DNA from: Hypsibius dujardini
Taxonomy: Eukaryota; Tardigrada; Eutardigrada; Parachela; Hypsibiidae
Length of the DNA: 64,000 nucleotides
Direction of reading: 5' to 3'
Assembly (NCBI GenBank): GCA_001579985.1
Contig: LRSR01011482.1
Coordinates: forward strand, 24,836 to 88,835
Position numbers and translations under genes: made by a program. This document shows positions 1 to 11,959 of this stretch, piece by piece. The notes under the pieces are model-generated. The model worked only from the letters and a program-made list of their open reading frames with translations. It was not told where the DNA came from and did no database searches. Each line of letters starts with the position of its first letter. Position 1 is the stretch's first letter.

Positions 1-568
1 GTTAATTTTAGTTATACGCATTTCTCATTGGTCTGATTGATTTTGATTTTCAAGCGAAAGCCCATTCACAAGAATCACAAGACTACACCAGACAGAAGGG
101 GCGGGCCATTTTGCGTTTGTTTTGACTGGATCCGCACGATCGACGGCACATACTGTCTTATCCAGTCAAAAGCAGCCACAAGACTCCTGCAGGGGAAACA
201 GAAGTAGTTTGATTTTGAATTGTTTTTATGCCATTGTCTGCACCCTATATCGCCCCAATTAGCACGTAATGCCGCGGAATAAACGGATGAATAAATCTGG
301 TCCGTCGCCAGCCTAGAGAAGTAGTACGAGGGTAGATGTGGAGAAGCCGGCTGTTTCGTTCTATCCAAGTATCCATGGTTCATCCTCAAAAGTCGAAACA
401 TTTTATTCACCGGCTCCGCCAAAGGGAAACTTAATTTAAACTTAGACAGATAGAATTTAGAAACCAAAACCACCGGGTCATGAGAGTGAAAGAAAGAGAG
501 CATGATTGACTGACTTAGAAGATTCGTTAATTTGATTAGATTGAAAGATCATTTGTGAGGCTACTGAG
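1..568. other. 3' flank of the SLC35F gene plus a duplicated upstream block
   Basis: No coding exon is convincing here. Positions 402-407 read AATAAA on the minus strand, a plausible polyadenylation signal for the transporter that ends at 569. Positions 1-150 resemble 4311-4520, the DNA just upstream of the transporter start: the same order of a GCRTTTCTSATTGG motif, TTTTGATT runs, an AGACTAC motif, a CAGAC...GGGCGGG box and TGTTTTGA. The 142-residue open frame on the minus strand at 75-503 has no recognisable domain and is probably chance. Confidence 0.45.
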
Positions 569-3500
569 CTAACCGCAGCAGAGATTCTGGAATAAAGGTT
601 TAATCTTCAAGGAAACACGGTTGTCCGGAATGACAATGATGAGGAAGCCGACAATAATCAGCACGCTGCCGAGCATCTCCAGCTGAGTGAACTCCACGCC
701 GCGGATCCAGATATCGATCACTGTCAAAACAGGAAACTGTTGATTACTTACGATAATACGATAATATATGCGCAGAGTGGTACTACAGTATAGGCCGCAT
801 ACAGTCAGCCCCAAGAAAACCTCTCCTTGCACAACATAGACTTTTTGCGCATAGAAAGAGATGTGGTGCGACAAGTGTGCCAATAGAATGTTCTCGAAAT
901 TACGTATTGCAGGTTATTCAACCGTGTGGCTCACCAAAAATTAGCTTATCACGCGATCTCGAAAAACAAAGAGCAATTTACCTATATACAGTATTCCAAT
1001 AACTGATGACTTAACCGCAGGGAAACTGCCCACAGTAATCGAATTCGAATTCTTATCAGCTGTTTTTGCAGTTGTTCATGACTGCTTTTTTTCTGCCGTT
1101 GCTATCGCTCTTGATTGGCTTGATTTAGTAAAGTTGTTGTTCAAAATGATCAACGAAAGGCGAATTCCTCCTGAAGCAGCAATGGCAGTTCATACTGCAG
1201 GACTCCATGCCTGCACGGATTGATAAATTTGTGCAGGATTCCTGATTTCGATTGGGGTATTGAGGTTCAACGTTTTAAATTCTAGTTACTAACCTTTTTT
1301 TTCAATATATCTGTGATGTTTAAATTTCCTGGTTCCGAAGTTGTTTTTTTTTCTCATTGTTTGAATTGTTTAAATTTTTATTCCTGTTATCTAATTTTTT
1401 TATTCCTTGCCTATTCGTGTTTTGATTCGAAATACAATGTATGATTATGCATAACGTGTACACTACATGTCCTGATTGGTCGTACAGAAACGGTGAAATT
1501 TAGGGCGGAGTTTTCAGTCAGTTTGAACAGCAAAAGTCACGTGATGAGTTCTTTTGGGGCTGACTGTACAGTAGTTCCTCGGTTATTTGACTTGATGGAG
1601 TTGAACTGATTTATCGATTGCGCTTAGTTCGGAAACGATTGCTCCTAATTCAAGGGTTTTTTTCTGTGGCAAGCACGTATACAGGCAGCAAAGGATTCAA
1701 TGGAATAAAACGCATGCAGACAAAAGAGCGACAGACAAATAGGACAGACAAGCAAACAGGCAGATGTACTATTGACAGACTTACAATAGAGTGATAGACA
1801 AACAAAATAGGCAGGCAGACAGGCAGACAGACAGTCAGACAGATGAACAGACAGACACAAAACAGGACTATTACGCCTCCAAAAATCAGACCAACTTTTC
1901 AACTTACCCACATTTAGCGGAATGCGTAGAAGACTGCCGAAAGACATCAGCAGGGGAGTGGCCAGACCAAGGCCAAAATTCATGGACATAGACGACGCTA
2001 AAAAGTCGAAACCATAATGAGAAGAGATTGATCAAGGAACCAGTTACCTGCAGAGCCACAGCCGGAGGCGGGACTTAAGCTCAAACACTCACTCCAAGAA
2101 CAAGCAACCGAACAGAGCAGCAACGCCCAGGGTACCGTCTTCCATTCCCAGATTTCCACGCCGGATAACTTCGTCCATAGGGGCAACCACCAGAAGACCG
2201 CGAGCATGTACAAGGAAGTTGCGCTTAGAAAGCAGCAACACTGTCCGAAGGATATCTTGTTGTAGATAACTTTATAGTATGTCTGGAATGCATGAAAGGT
2301 AATGTCAGTAACAGTAGTACATCAAGTCGTCATTTTTTTTCTCATTCCTACTCATAAGTACAGCAGAATAGAGCTATAGACTTCTGAATGAAATATGCGT
2401 ACAATGTTAAAAGAAAACATGATTGTTGAAAGCATGACCAGTCCGATTCCGGTGGCCGAACTCGAATGGAAGCCTTTGGCGTATGCAATCAGACCAACAC
2501 CGCTCAGCGATACAACTACCGCAAAGACCTGTAAAGAAAAGAGTTAAAAATAACAGCGAGGAAAATGAAATTAAAAACCCGTTACCTTTATTATTAGCAC
2601 TTTATGACGCAGAAAGACTACTGCGATAAAATACACCAGAGCCACTGCAAAGAAAGTAACAGTCGAAGGTACTGTGTGAGATACTCTGTAATGTAACAAT
2701 CTATGATTGATTGGATTGTTACCGATCGAAAACTGATACGTTACTATTCTAAACAACACATGAAAGTGCGAAAACTAAACCAAAAAACGAATACAGTAAG
2801 CATTCAATTCACTGGCGAATCTCAGCTAAAAGTAAAACACGCTAAAAAGAAACAAGAAGCCAGCATTCCAATATCAAAAAGCTGGGATCTCAAATTATTT
2901 TCATATCTCAAAGATAACGTATAAATTAAATTAAATTAAGTAAAAGTAAACGTAAATATAAATGTAAAGATAACATGTTTCGAAATGTATTAACAGTGAG
3001 TAGTTCTGCATTTGTCTTGGTTCCCCATGATATATTGTTCGATTTCATTTGGTTTGTTAAATATATAATAATTACATACCTTGAGTAGTTCCAACCGCAG
3101 TTACCTCTGACACAGTGGCATACGATACGGCCATAAAAACCAGCGACATGATCAGCACGATAAAAGACGTTATTATTCCGATGCTTCTAATCACGAAGAT
3201 AGGTAAAGGATCGCGTGATTTGAAAACCGACGTATCCCTAAAAGAACAAAAAAACCCATCACAATTCTCCAGTAAAGTGACCAATCAATCAAACGGTCAC
3301 AAACGGCAGAAACCTCAAAATCCTTCCCAACGCCGCGGGACGTCCTCGAGATCGCGCCACAATCCACACCGTCATCACGTAAACCGGCAACGTAAAAAGC
3401 CGAATGATATTTCCGGTAAATAATATAAAAAATGGTGCGTTGAAGGAGTCGCTGAAAACGTTCTTCAACAGCTGTTGATCGAGAACGGAGCTGCAAACAC

Positions 3501-3991
3501 CGAGCAACAGCACCGCGACGGCTAGGCCTATTTTGGACTTTTCCTGCGGCGGGGGTAATTCCACGACCGGAATACCGCATGGTGCAGCTGATGCCTGGAT
3601 GGTCTCTGTGTGAAATAAAAAAAGAATGGCGTGGCTCGGAATGAGTGCGAGTGAGAGCGAGCTGGCGACCCGGAGTGTACCTTCGTCAACGGGATCGTCC
3701 AAGTCGTCACCCACTTTCCCATTTCCCCCTGCAGCCGCTGTTTCAGCCAACTGATATTGCAAATACTCATTGAACGCCTCTGCTTCTGCGGAATATGATA
3801 AAAAAAGAAATGGGCCAAATTCTACAAGAACTGGAAGAGTGCGAGACGAAGACCAAACCCTCATCGGTGCGTCGCTTGAGGACGTCTGTCTTCTTAGGGT
3901 GCTCGCACTCGTCCGGCTTGACAATGCGGATACTTGAATGGCGCCGTTTAGCATCGGGGTCGAGGGCAAAGTTCAAATCCGAGATGGTCAT
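569..3991 (-). CDS. SLC35F3/F4-like solute carrier (putative thiamine-type transporter)
   Basis: Nine coding exons: 3991-3859, 3785-3681, 3605-3314, 3237-3080, 2683-2586, 2528-2403, 2282-2093, 1997-1908 and 720-569, giving 447 residues. The soluble N-terminus (about 1-100) is acidic and proline-rich; the rest is a drug/metabolite-transporter fold of about ten helices. Family landmarks appear in order: FNAPFF in the first helix loop, SEVTAV (SATDVTAL in relatives), GFHSSSATGIGLV, TVPWALLLC, NFGLGLATPLLMS and a C-terminal helix ending VIPDN. SLC35F3/F4 members are multi-pass membrane proteins linked to thiamine transport, but the substrate here is inference. The start is the first ATG after the upstream non-coding block. 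F5 or a divergent invertebrate branch is possible; membership of the SLC35F group is secure. Confidence 0.85.
1781..1860. repeat. GACA-type simple sequence in SLC35F intron 8
   Basis: Imperfect CAGACAGACAGG tetranucleotide run inside the 1187-bp last intron (721-1907) of the transporter. It is one of many such tracts in introns of this window. Confidence 0.8.
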
Positions 3992-4310
3992 GTTGTTGTG
4001 TGGAAATGATAAAAGGTTATTACCAACCAATAAATTTATCACCGAATTCAGACCGATAAAAAAAAGAAGCGGCCGCAAGAGTATAGCAATTAAAATTTGA
4101 CAGTAAACGAAACATTTGTCTTATGCTGTGGCTCTCTCGAAATTTAAAGCTTAATACAACATTTTTGGTAAAACCTAAAAGGTTTAGAAGTAAAAGGTAA
4201 TAAATGAAATACGGAATTAATTGGTAGAAATGTTGCCCCAAGCGTGATCAGCTGTTGATCAGCTGTTGTAAGTCTGAATGGTTGATATAGTAACCTAATC
4301 ATTTTCATTC

Positions 4311-4520
4311 ATCAATTCTACTTGATGCGTTTCTGATTGGCCCATTTCGATTTTGATTGATTTTGATTGGACTTTGAACGATCCCCATTTTCCAGCAACC
4401 ACCAGACTACGCGAAACAGACCGGGCGGGGTCTGTTTACGTTCGCTCGCCTGTTTTGATGGATGAACGGCCAAACAAGAACAACCCAGATTTGACACGTT
4501 GGCAGTCTGGCCAATCATAA
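4311..4520. promoter_or_regulatory. promoter-like block upstream of SLC35F, duplicated at 1-150
   Basis: Lies 320-530 bp upstream of the transporter ATG on its 5' side. It contains ATTGG (CCAAT on the reverse strand), a GGGCGGGG GC-box and an order of motifs shared with positions 1-150. Both are typical proximal promoter elements. That it is the SLC35F promoter is inferred from position only. Confidence 0.4.
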
Positions 4521-5480
4521 ACGGCTACAATACTCCCGTATAAAACAGCAAAAGACACAAGCACATTTTAATTGACGGGAATTTGGACGACTTTGGGCAT
4601 CGCATAAATTGATTCAGGCACGAAATACCACTGACTAAATGGATGAAAAAAATTGATGTGTCTTCAGAAGTGCGATGGAGATTGCCCATTTCTAAGGGAG
4701 ATGGGTTCTAACGGGAGCTGTTGAGCCTAGTGTTGATTAAATATATTTTAAATATATCCTAAATGGCTCAAAAATTTGATTTTTATTTTGAATAAAATAC
4801 ATTTTACTTTGTCTTAAGTTACGAGAATAGAAATTGCTATTTAAAAGCATATTCTTGTTTTTACAGAAACTAAATTTACTTTAAGCGTTGCCATATTTTA
4901 CTTAAAATCTTATAAAATGCTAAAATCTGACTGTTCGTTTATATAACATAATTCGTTTATTAAAATGAACGTTGCCGGTGAATTTTAATTTATTAAATAT
5001 TGAATATTTCAATTCAATTTCCACAAATGAACCACATTATTAGTCGAGCCCATTTCTGAAGTGTCTTGTTCCTCGTACTACTCATCGTTTGTACAGGCAT
5101 AAACACATTTGGTTCCATAGTTTCACTATACTAGGTAGTAGGTACTCTTCCCCAAATCATTCGTCCCGAACTTTTATTGCCATAGTGAGATGTGCCAATA
5201 ACTCATGTTTTATTAAATTTATGCGGAATTTGAGTTCAATTTAGTAATCTGCCGCCAGTAATTGAGAATTGAGGGCACGACTGTAGACTTTGTACGATGT
5301 CATCTACTGTCTAATATATACATACTATAGAGTAATGGAGACCCTGACGTGAGTTTAGTCATAGCAAATAGATTTGCTGGAAGATATCCCCTTGAGTAGC
5401 TCTATAAACAACGTGCGTGATAACGGACTGAATGTTGTGTCGTCATCGGTCTTGGACTAGCAAAACAATCTCTCCAGAAT
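4521..5480. other. AT-rich intergenic DNA, no feature seen
   Basis: Stretch between the divergently transcribed SLC35F gene and the plus-strand gene at 5553. It is AT-rich with frequent TTTAAAT words. No exon, RNA gene or clear repeat boundary was found. Confidence 0.5.
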
Positions 5481-5481
5481 A

Positions 5482-5490
5482 CATATAAAG
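5482..5490 (+). promoter_or_regulatory. TATA-like box of the gene at 5553
   Basis: CATATAAAG lies 63-71 bp upstream of the ATG at 5553. A start site about 30 bp downstream would give a 5' leader of roughly 40 nt. The assignment rests on sequence and spacing only. Confidence 0.35.
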
Positions 5491-5552
5491 CCTTCAATTG
5501 CGTACTCAAGTAGTAGTATCGTTTAGACAGAAACGAATCAATACATTTGAGG

Positions 5553-6266
5553 ATGAACATCTGGCCGGAAAACCTTCCTCAAAATTCGCTGTCTACTTCA
5601 TTAGGAATTTCATTTAATCTTGAAAGTGCCGGGGAGAATTCGATCGCACCATTCACCGATACCTCTTCCTCGTGGGACGAGTTATTCGCCGAGATGGAGC
5701 ATAATTTGAAAGGTATCTACTGTTACTATGCTGTATTATTCAATTTGAAAGAGAACGACGCAGAGGTCTGAAGAGTTTTTCATTGCAGTTGTCACTGCTC
5801 TGGACGAAAATGATCAGTTCTCTCGCGACCTGACAAATAATCCGCAAGTTAAAGTCGAGGTGAATCGTTCGTCGGCTGAACCAGGCAAAGAAAGTGGCAG
5901 TGTCATTAGTGAGGCTTCTTCTTCGGTCAGGAAGAAGGGATTGAAAACACAGGGCGCGTAAGTTAGTAAATTATAATTATTACTTAATTTAATTGTATAA
6001 GATCTACTATTCAGTACGATTTATTTATGGCAGTTGTTATTTTATCTGTTACTGATTATATATCAGAGTAATAATGTCCCATTATACTGCTTATTTCCAG
6101 AGCTCACGCCAAAAAGACCCGTGAACGAAATGACGAGTACGTGGCCATTCTGGAAACGAATCTGGATGCAGCAGAGTCCGATATCCGGAAGTTGGTGGAG
6201 GCATTAAGCATTTCCCATCAGCAAGTCCAGTATCTTCTGGAACGCTTAAAGATGACTTGGAAGTAA
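5553..6266 (+). CDS. coiled-coil / atypical bZIP-like protein
   Basis: Three exons (5553-5712, 5789-5957, 6101-6266) give 164 residues. The open frame extends six bases upstream to a TTG at 5547; the first ATG is at 5553. Residues 1-90 are acidic and serine-rich with no domain. Residues 104-123 are basic (RKKGLK and AKKTRERN). Residues 131-159 form a leucine zipper with hydrophobic residues exactly every seven: L131, I138, L145, V152, L159. RERN followed by ILET recalls C/EBP-type bZIP proteins, but the invariant Asn and Arg at the positions fixed by the zipper register are Ala and Asp. It may be a dimerising partner without normal DNA binding, or simply a coiled-coil protein. The family assignment is tentative; the gene structure is well supported by splice sites and phase. 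Confidence 0.6.
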
Positions 6267-6269
6267 ATC

Positions 6270-7019
6270 AACCTCGCGGCGATGTGTGTTGTTATAGCAT
6301 GTGTACTGCTACCAGAACAGTACATGTACTATCATCTTATCCTATTTTTTTACATTAGCCGCACCAGAAAGTACTTACAAACGATCCACCTTTTCCTGTT
6401 ATTATAGGTAATTCGTAAAAGAGTCCGTCTTTATATAACAAATTTCTATGCAAGCCACTGAAAAATCCGGTCACTGGCAGGCAACCAAAACTGTACCGGA
6501 GATTCTAGTTATGATGCAGCCTGCGTCTCAGAAGAATCGCTTTGCAAATTTTGTCTGTCCGATTTTAAACTTGAAGAAATAGTGTACCAGCGACTCCCGT
6601 CTACTTCCTGTCGACTTTACAACTCTTTTTCTACGGTATATAATGTTTATATAAAACTAGTTTAATTACTGTAGAATACTACGCTTTCGACACCGAGCCT
6701 GAAAGTGCATAAACGGACGCACTTCTACCTAGGGTAATCAGTTCCATCAGATTAATATGTTTCTAATTGGGTGAGAAACATTTATTATTTAGGGTAAAGT
6801 TACAAGGGGTAAGGAATGCCTCTGTTTACAGTAGTACGTCATCATTATCAGGAATGGGATATGCCCTAACGACGTCTCATTCATAGTTTTTTTATGACTG
6901 AATATCAACAAGCACTAAACAGATGTTTAAATGATTTCTCTGTTGATGAAATAAACAATTTGATGGCATGCGCAGTGCGCCATTTCGCCCAAGTTTTTAT
7001 CCCATTAGTTAGCATTGTA
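6270..7019. other. intergenic, no feature seen
   Basis: Follows the bZIP-like gene; it should hold its 3' UTR. The open frame at 6894-7082 lacks codon or domain support and runs into a MITE. Confidence 0.4.
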
Positions 7020-7027
7020 ATTATACA

Positions 7028-7229
7028 AATTGACGCGTTTAGGGGAGAGGCGACAGGGGCATTTGACCCCCACGGGTTTTGAGAAAAGAAGTAATAACAA
7101 TTTTTCATAAACCAAAAAAGTAAGGCAAGGGTGCCCCCTTACTTTATTGAATTTTTGGATAACCAAATTGCAAGAAAAAGAGGGTTCAGCGGAAAAAATC
7201 GCCTGTGACGCCTGCCCTTAAACGCGCCT
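7028..7229. mobile_element. 202-bp hAT-like MITE with 8-bp target duplication
   Basis: The ends are inverted repeats: GACGCGTTTAGGGGAGAGG on the left and, read on the other strand, GGCGCGTTTAAGGGCAGG on the right. The element is flanked by identical 8-bp direct repeats ATTATACA at 7020-7027 and 7230-7237. Eight-base duplications are typical of hAT and P superfamilies. No transposase coding is present, so it is non-autonomous. Confidence 0.65.
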
Positions 7230-7439
7230 ATTATACACACTCCCAAACATTTAGAACTTTAATATGACTAGTTGATTCTTTTTAAATGTTTGGTATTATC
7301 AAATATTATAATCATAACCCGATTAATAAAATGAGTGTATGACAAGGTCGTATGAAGAGTCCGCCGCATATTTTGAATACTTAGTATTATGGCATTTGAT
7401 CAGTATTTTCAGTATTTACTTTAATTAGAATTCATTCAC

Positions 7440-8590
7440 CGCCATACCGTATTTAATTTTGTTTAAAACTTTGATTTATATTAGCTGAAAAATTAATTTA
7501 AATTGAGCAAAATGTGATTTTGAATCAGATTTAAAATTAGCGTCTCAAAAATGAATTTAAAGGAATAAAAATTTAATTTAATTGCGAACCATCTTTAATT
7601 AAAATTATTTAAAGGAAATCACTATAGCCCCACCTTTTCCCACCCATTCACTATGGTCCCACCCTTTTAATTTGTTTAATTGAAATACAATGAAAAATTA
7701 ATTTCAAGACGTTACCAGGATACTTAATTATTCATAAGATATATCACTGATTGATGGAATGATTGATATGCAAGAGCCAAACAATTTTCAATAATAGTTT
7801 ATTAGTACTCTGACTTTAGTATCGAGACAAAATGAGTGAGAGTGGCAGCTCCGTCGTAGATGACGGGGACCGCTCAGATGACAATGAAGGTATTTCCGAC
7901 TTGGAACAGACAGGCTCCCAAGAAGCGGAGGAGCTTTACCAACCAAAGATATCGGCAGCGAAAGATCTCAAGAACCGGTATGCTTCATATGCTGATTGTG
8001 AAATCGACTTTCTGTCATAATCTTGTAACCGCTAAAACAATCCTTATTTAGTCTCGTGGTGTTCGATTTTATCTGTAATAAATCAAGAACAGTCATCCGT
8101 TCCATTATTCAACTTTATTTAAATTAAAAAACGAAAAGGGTGGGACTATAGTGAAAGGGTGGGAAAAAGATGGGACTATGGTGAAAAGGTGGGAAAAGGG
8201 TAGGACTATAGTGGTACCCTTATTTAAATAATTCCAAATTATTAACATTTTTTCAAAGTTAATTTTTAGTCAAGGACAATGTTTGAGCCCAGAATACGAA
8301 CATAATTCGACTGCCATTCGCAGGACACAATTTATTATTAGAACAGAAATTTATTATTAGAACAATCGCCTTCATTCTCGAAGAGACACGAGATAAATCG
8401 TAGAACATGGTACGCGCAACTACTTGTTCCCAAAAAAGAACCTATTAACCTGGACTTCAACTACGTTCTAATATACAATCACTCAAAAATAATTTTAAAT
8501 TAAAATTAAAATAAATTTGATTTAAAATAAATTACCTGTTTTCAGGTACTTTAAATCGCGTTTTAGATTAATCTAAACAACACTAACCGT
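7440..8590. repeat. AT-rich dispersed repeat hosting a nested MITE
   Basis: Sequence rich in TTTAAATTAA words at 7440-7613 and 8220-8590 resembles 40286-40480 and parts of 31298-31592. One end reads ATTAATCTAAACAACACTA, matching on the reverse strand the TAGTGTTGTTTAAATC end seen near 40286. A 606-bp element (7614-8219) sits inside it. Boundaries are approximate. Confidence 0.4.
7614..8219 (+). mobile_element. 606-bp TIR element with 9-bp target duplication
   Basis: Terminal inverted repeats of about 55 bp start GGGTACCACTATAGTCC (right end, reverse strand) and GGAAATCACTATAGCCC (left end) and contain repeated CACTATRGTCCCACC and TTTTCCCACC blocks. Identical 9-bp direct repeats TTATTTAAA lie at 7605-7613 and 8220-8228. 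A 9-bp duplication recalls Mutator-like elements, but the superfamily is not proven. The interior has a 62-codon frame at 7832-8020, acidic and serine-rich, without a transposase motif. A second, inverted copy starts at 63688 and carries an 8-base deletion in that frame, so the frame is unlikely to be maintained. Confidence 0.75.
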
Positions 8591-9789
8591 ACTGTGGTAT
8601 TAAAATTCCTCGAAATTTGCGACAACAGAGTTTCGATCAGTTAACACCCGCACTAGTGTGCTTTACAATCTACAATCGAAGAGAAGGACGTGTGAAGCGT
8701 TTGTTTACGACTTGTTTACGGACACGTTTGACCCGGAAGCCGGCTGACGCGCAGACGTCAAGACGTTGAAGGTCATAGCACCAAAGTGCTCATACACGTA
8801 GTCACCATTCGTGGGCAACGATTCATCATCGACTGGTATATGATCCAGCTGCTTGATATCAGGACCCAGCACCGTTTATGTTATTTTTATTTCTCGCACC
8901 CGTGGTTGTTATTTGTATTTCCGGTGACGCCTTCGACAGCGCCCACATGGAAAAGAAACCGAGCCTACTTTGAAGTTACCCTAAAGATCTCTTGAACACA
9001 GGTGTGGCTTCTTTTTTGGCGGCAATAATGAGTCAGCGATCGAACACATCCACAAACTGTACTTATCTAATGTTTCCATCAATTCAGCGAAAACGATTTC
9101 AAATTTTAACCCAGGTCACGGTTTATGATTGCAGTAAAGGGATCGATCAGCTGAGGTCTACAAATAATTTCTTAGAGCTAAATTATTTTTCTATACATAT
9201 TTTACATTAAACATGTACCTTATGCATGTGCGTCACCTTTAAAGTTACAAACTAAATAGTTTTAATTTTTTTGTCAGCATCAATAAAATATACCTGTTCT
9301 GGAAATTAATAAACATTATGAAGATTGGTAGTTACAAGTTAACTTAACAAAAAATCTCCAGCCAAAGGCTTTCATATGTGGCGCCTCCGCCAATTTTAAT
9401 AGCATGATAGTCGCGTACGTAATAAAAAAATTAAGTTTAGCATGACAAAAGCATGAAAGGAATCAAGTACTAACTTAAACTAGTATCCGTAATTGAGCAA
9501 TTGACGCATATTGATGGGTCCTCGGTGTACCAGCTGCGCAAAGTGTGTTGGGTTTGCCTGTGATGTCAGAATTCTTTATCTCAAATTTAAATCTGTCAGC
9601 TTGGCGGCGAAATGGGACTGCTTAAAAAGGACAGCTTTTCAGTCTAGCCCATTTTGTTCTTTAATTCTTTTTCTCAGCTGGCAGATCAGTTACATTTACA
9701 CACAATACTTGAGCAGTGGGTCTGTAATATAGCGCTTCATCGCGAGAGGTTCAATCGATATTTATTCCAATCCTTTTCTGACTTCGAAA
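8591..9789. other. intergenic, no feature seen
   Basis: Precedes the plus-strand gene at 9790 and presumably holds its promoter. Several short frames occur here but none has splice or domain support. Confidence 0.4.
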
Positions 9790-11761
9790 ATGCCCAGAAC
9801 GGGCACTGTCCGAAGTAAGATCGAACGGAAGATTCGCAGCCGTAAGCAGCAGAGACGCGAATATGCCACGCTGACCACGGTGGCCCTTCAGCACGCTCAG
9901 AAGATTCAGGTATCGCGATGTCTTATTTATTTAATTGGATTGGTAACCAAATTCTGAAAATTTATTATTTAAATTATGTATTATTTCTTATTGTATAGGT
10001 TAATTGTTAATTTAACTTTGAAAATTTACTCTTTGAAGCGATTTTTAGTTTATATGTTAAAATATTGGCAACTATTTGTCAATATTATAATATTAAATAC
10101 ATGTGTTTGAAGTTAGAACGATTTTTAATTTTAAATAGTAAATAATAAAACTTGGATTAATGAATAAATTATACAAAAAAAGGAACAAAAGTTATAATAA
10201 TAATAATAATAATCTGCAAATTGCATTAACATAGTACACTGTACAGTACTCCAGCATACATATATTATGTGAAAAGGCACTTTTTTTGTAGGAGTTAATT
10301 ACTGACGGACTCAAACAAATCCCTCAGCTCACAACTACAGGAGCAGTCTACAACGACCACAGCAATGGTCTCCAGCAAATGGGCCAATGCCATCACGCCG
10401 AGTTTCAAGCTATGCAGACCTTCCAGGCGGTGGAGAACCCAAAGCTGTTCCAGACTGTTACTCCAGTTTCATGGGCAGCTCCTCAAGTGGTAATTACTGT
10501 CGACTACCTCCGAAATTCTTTAAACCATTGCATGTCTGACGTTTGTCGTCTCTCACACTTTCCAGGATCTTCAACTTGAATCAATCAATCGAGCCACCAT
10601 AAATCCGATAAATCTGAACATGATTTCCCCCCAACTGCCAAAAATGGTCATGGACTGTGATTCTACAATGCATCCGACATTCGTCGCAGCAATGGCTTTG
10701 GATTCGGTAACTATATTTGCAACCTCAAACACGTAGACGTACACTTTCGATATGTTTTTTTCGTTTTCTCAATCCTGCTGTTCGCTTCCAACATGAACCC
10801 CTTTTCGTTACTCAAACAATTGGTTGCCTTGTTCGAACATATTGATCTATACCTGAAATGTAGCACGGGTCAAAATTTCGATCACTTTGCGAAACATATT
10901 TTGTCGCGTATGAGCAATCGGTTGTTCAATTATATCTTTGCTCATTTCGAATATTTTGTTCGTTCTTAGAACATTTTTGCAATAAGCTTAAGCGTTTTGT
11001 TCATAATTTAAGTATTCTTTCCCTCTCTAGGCGGTCCGTTCTTTCATAATTTTCTTGCTGAATTCGAACAGTTGGTTCGTTTTGCAGAACATGCTCCCTC
11101 AGCCGTCCAATCCGGTACCATCAACCTCCAATGTTCCAAAAATGATACCGCCCCATATGGTGCCATGGTCAACTGGCAATATGCGCTTCCACCGCGATAA
11201 TTCGCATACCAGTTCGCATTTCGTCGTCAGTGAACAGGCCAATTGCCAACCAAATGCGATGTGGCATCTTGAAAAGTCCATTTACCTTTCCGATCCAAAC
11301 GTCAATTGCCTGACAAGTGCTCCCGGGGAATGCTCTCCGGGTTCACGTGAGACTCACGCGAAGTGCACGATCACTTCGAAGGACCAAGTGGACGGACTGC
11401 CAATTCGAAGCAAAATCAATGCGGAAATTGCATTAATCTCGACAGTAAGTCAACTTGTTCGAGTTTCTACGGATTCGCCCCAAATGATGTGATGAAAGTC
11501 AAGAACTGACCCTATAAAAAAGGAGTCCGCTACGGTTTTAGTCGTCATGACATTCACTTTCTTTTTCAGGAGATCCATAGTCTACAGTTGACTCTTAATC
11601 AAGAATCTCCAGATCGTAAGAGAGCTAACGATCACGCTACCGCAGAAGGCTTTCACAAGCCCGCTGAGAACTCAGGCAATAATCGCGACGTTGCCAATGC
11701 CAGCCACCTACGACGGACCTGTTCGCTTTCTTGTCTGAGAAAGCTCTGCTGCGGCTCATGA
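9790..11761 (+). CDS. unrecognised protein with basic, possibly bZIP-derived N-terminus
   Basis: Five exons (9790-9909, 10292-10489, 10566-10706, 11088-11444, 11570-11761), all in phase 0, give 335 residues. Residues 8-24 are strongly basic (RSKIERKIRSRKQQRRE), recalling the basic half of CREB3-type bZIP proteins, followed by a short amphipathic stretch to about residue 50 that lacks a regular leucine zipper. The remainder is Pro/Gln/Asn/Ser-rich and low in hydrophobic clusters, as in activation domains; the last 20 residues are Cys/Leu/Arg-rich. A nuclear, DNA-associated role is only an inference. A possible alternative last exon lies at 12833-12949. The phase-0 exon series is the main evidence that the gene is real. 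Confidence 0.55.
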
Positions 11762-11959
11762 TCTGTTCGAATGAAGATAGCAGGGTGTATTAGCAGTAGA
11801 TATGGACAAAAATTAAACCGGATCAATTAGTCGTCTGCGCTCCCAAACTCTTCCTCCAGTATTTATATTCACGGCTTTTACACAGCCAGAACATTCTCTT
11901 GCCTGCCTGCCTGCCTGCCTGCCGTGTACATTAAATAGCTTATCGGCTTGTGTGATATA

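Noticed and set aside
75-503. 142-codon minus-strand frame at the left edge
   Set aside because: It overlaps the block resembling a promoter and the likely polyadenylation signal, and has no domain.
5547-5552. Upstream TTG as start of the bZIP-like gene
   Set aside because: Animal nuclear genes start at ATG. The first ATG is at 5553 with a reasonable leader.
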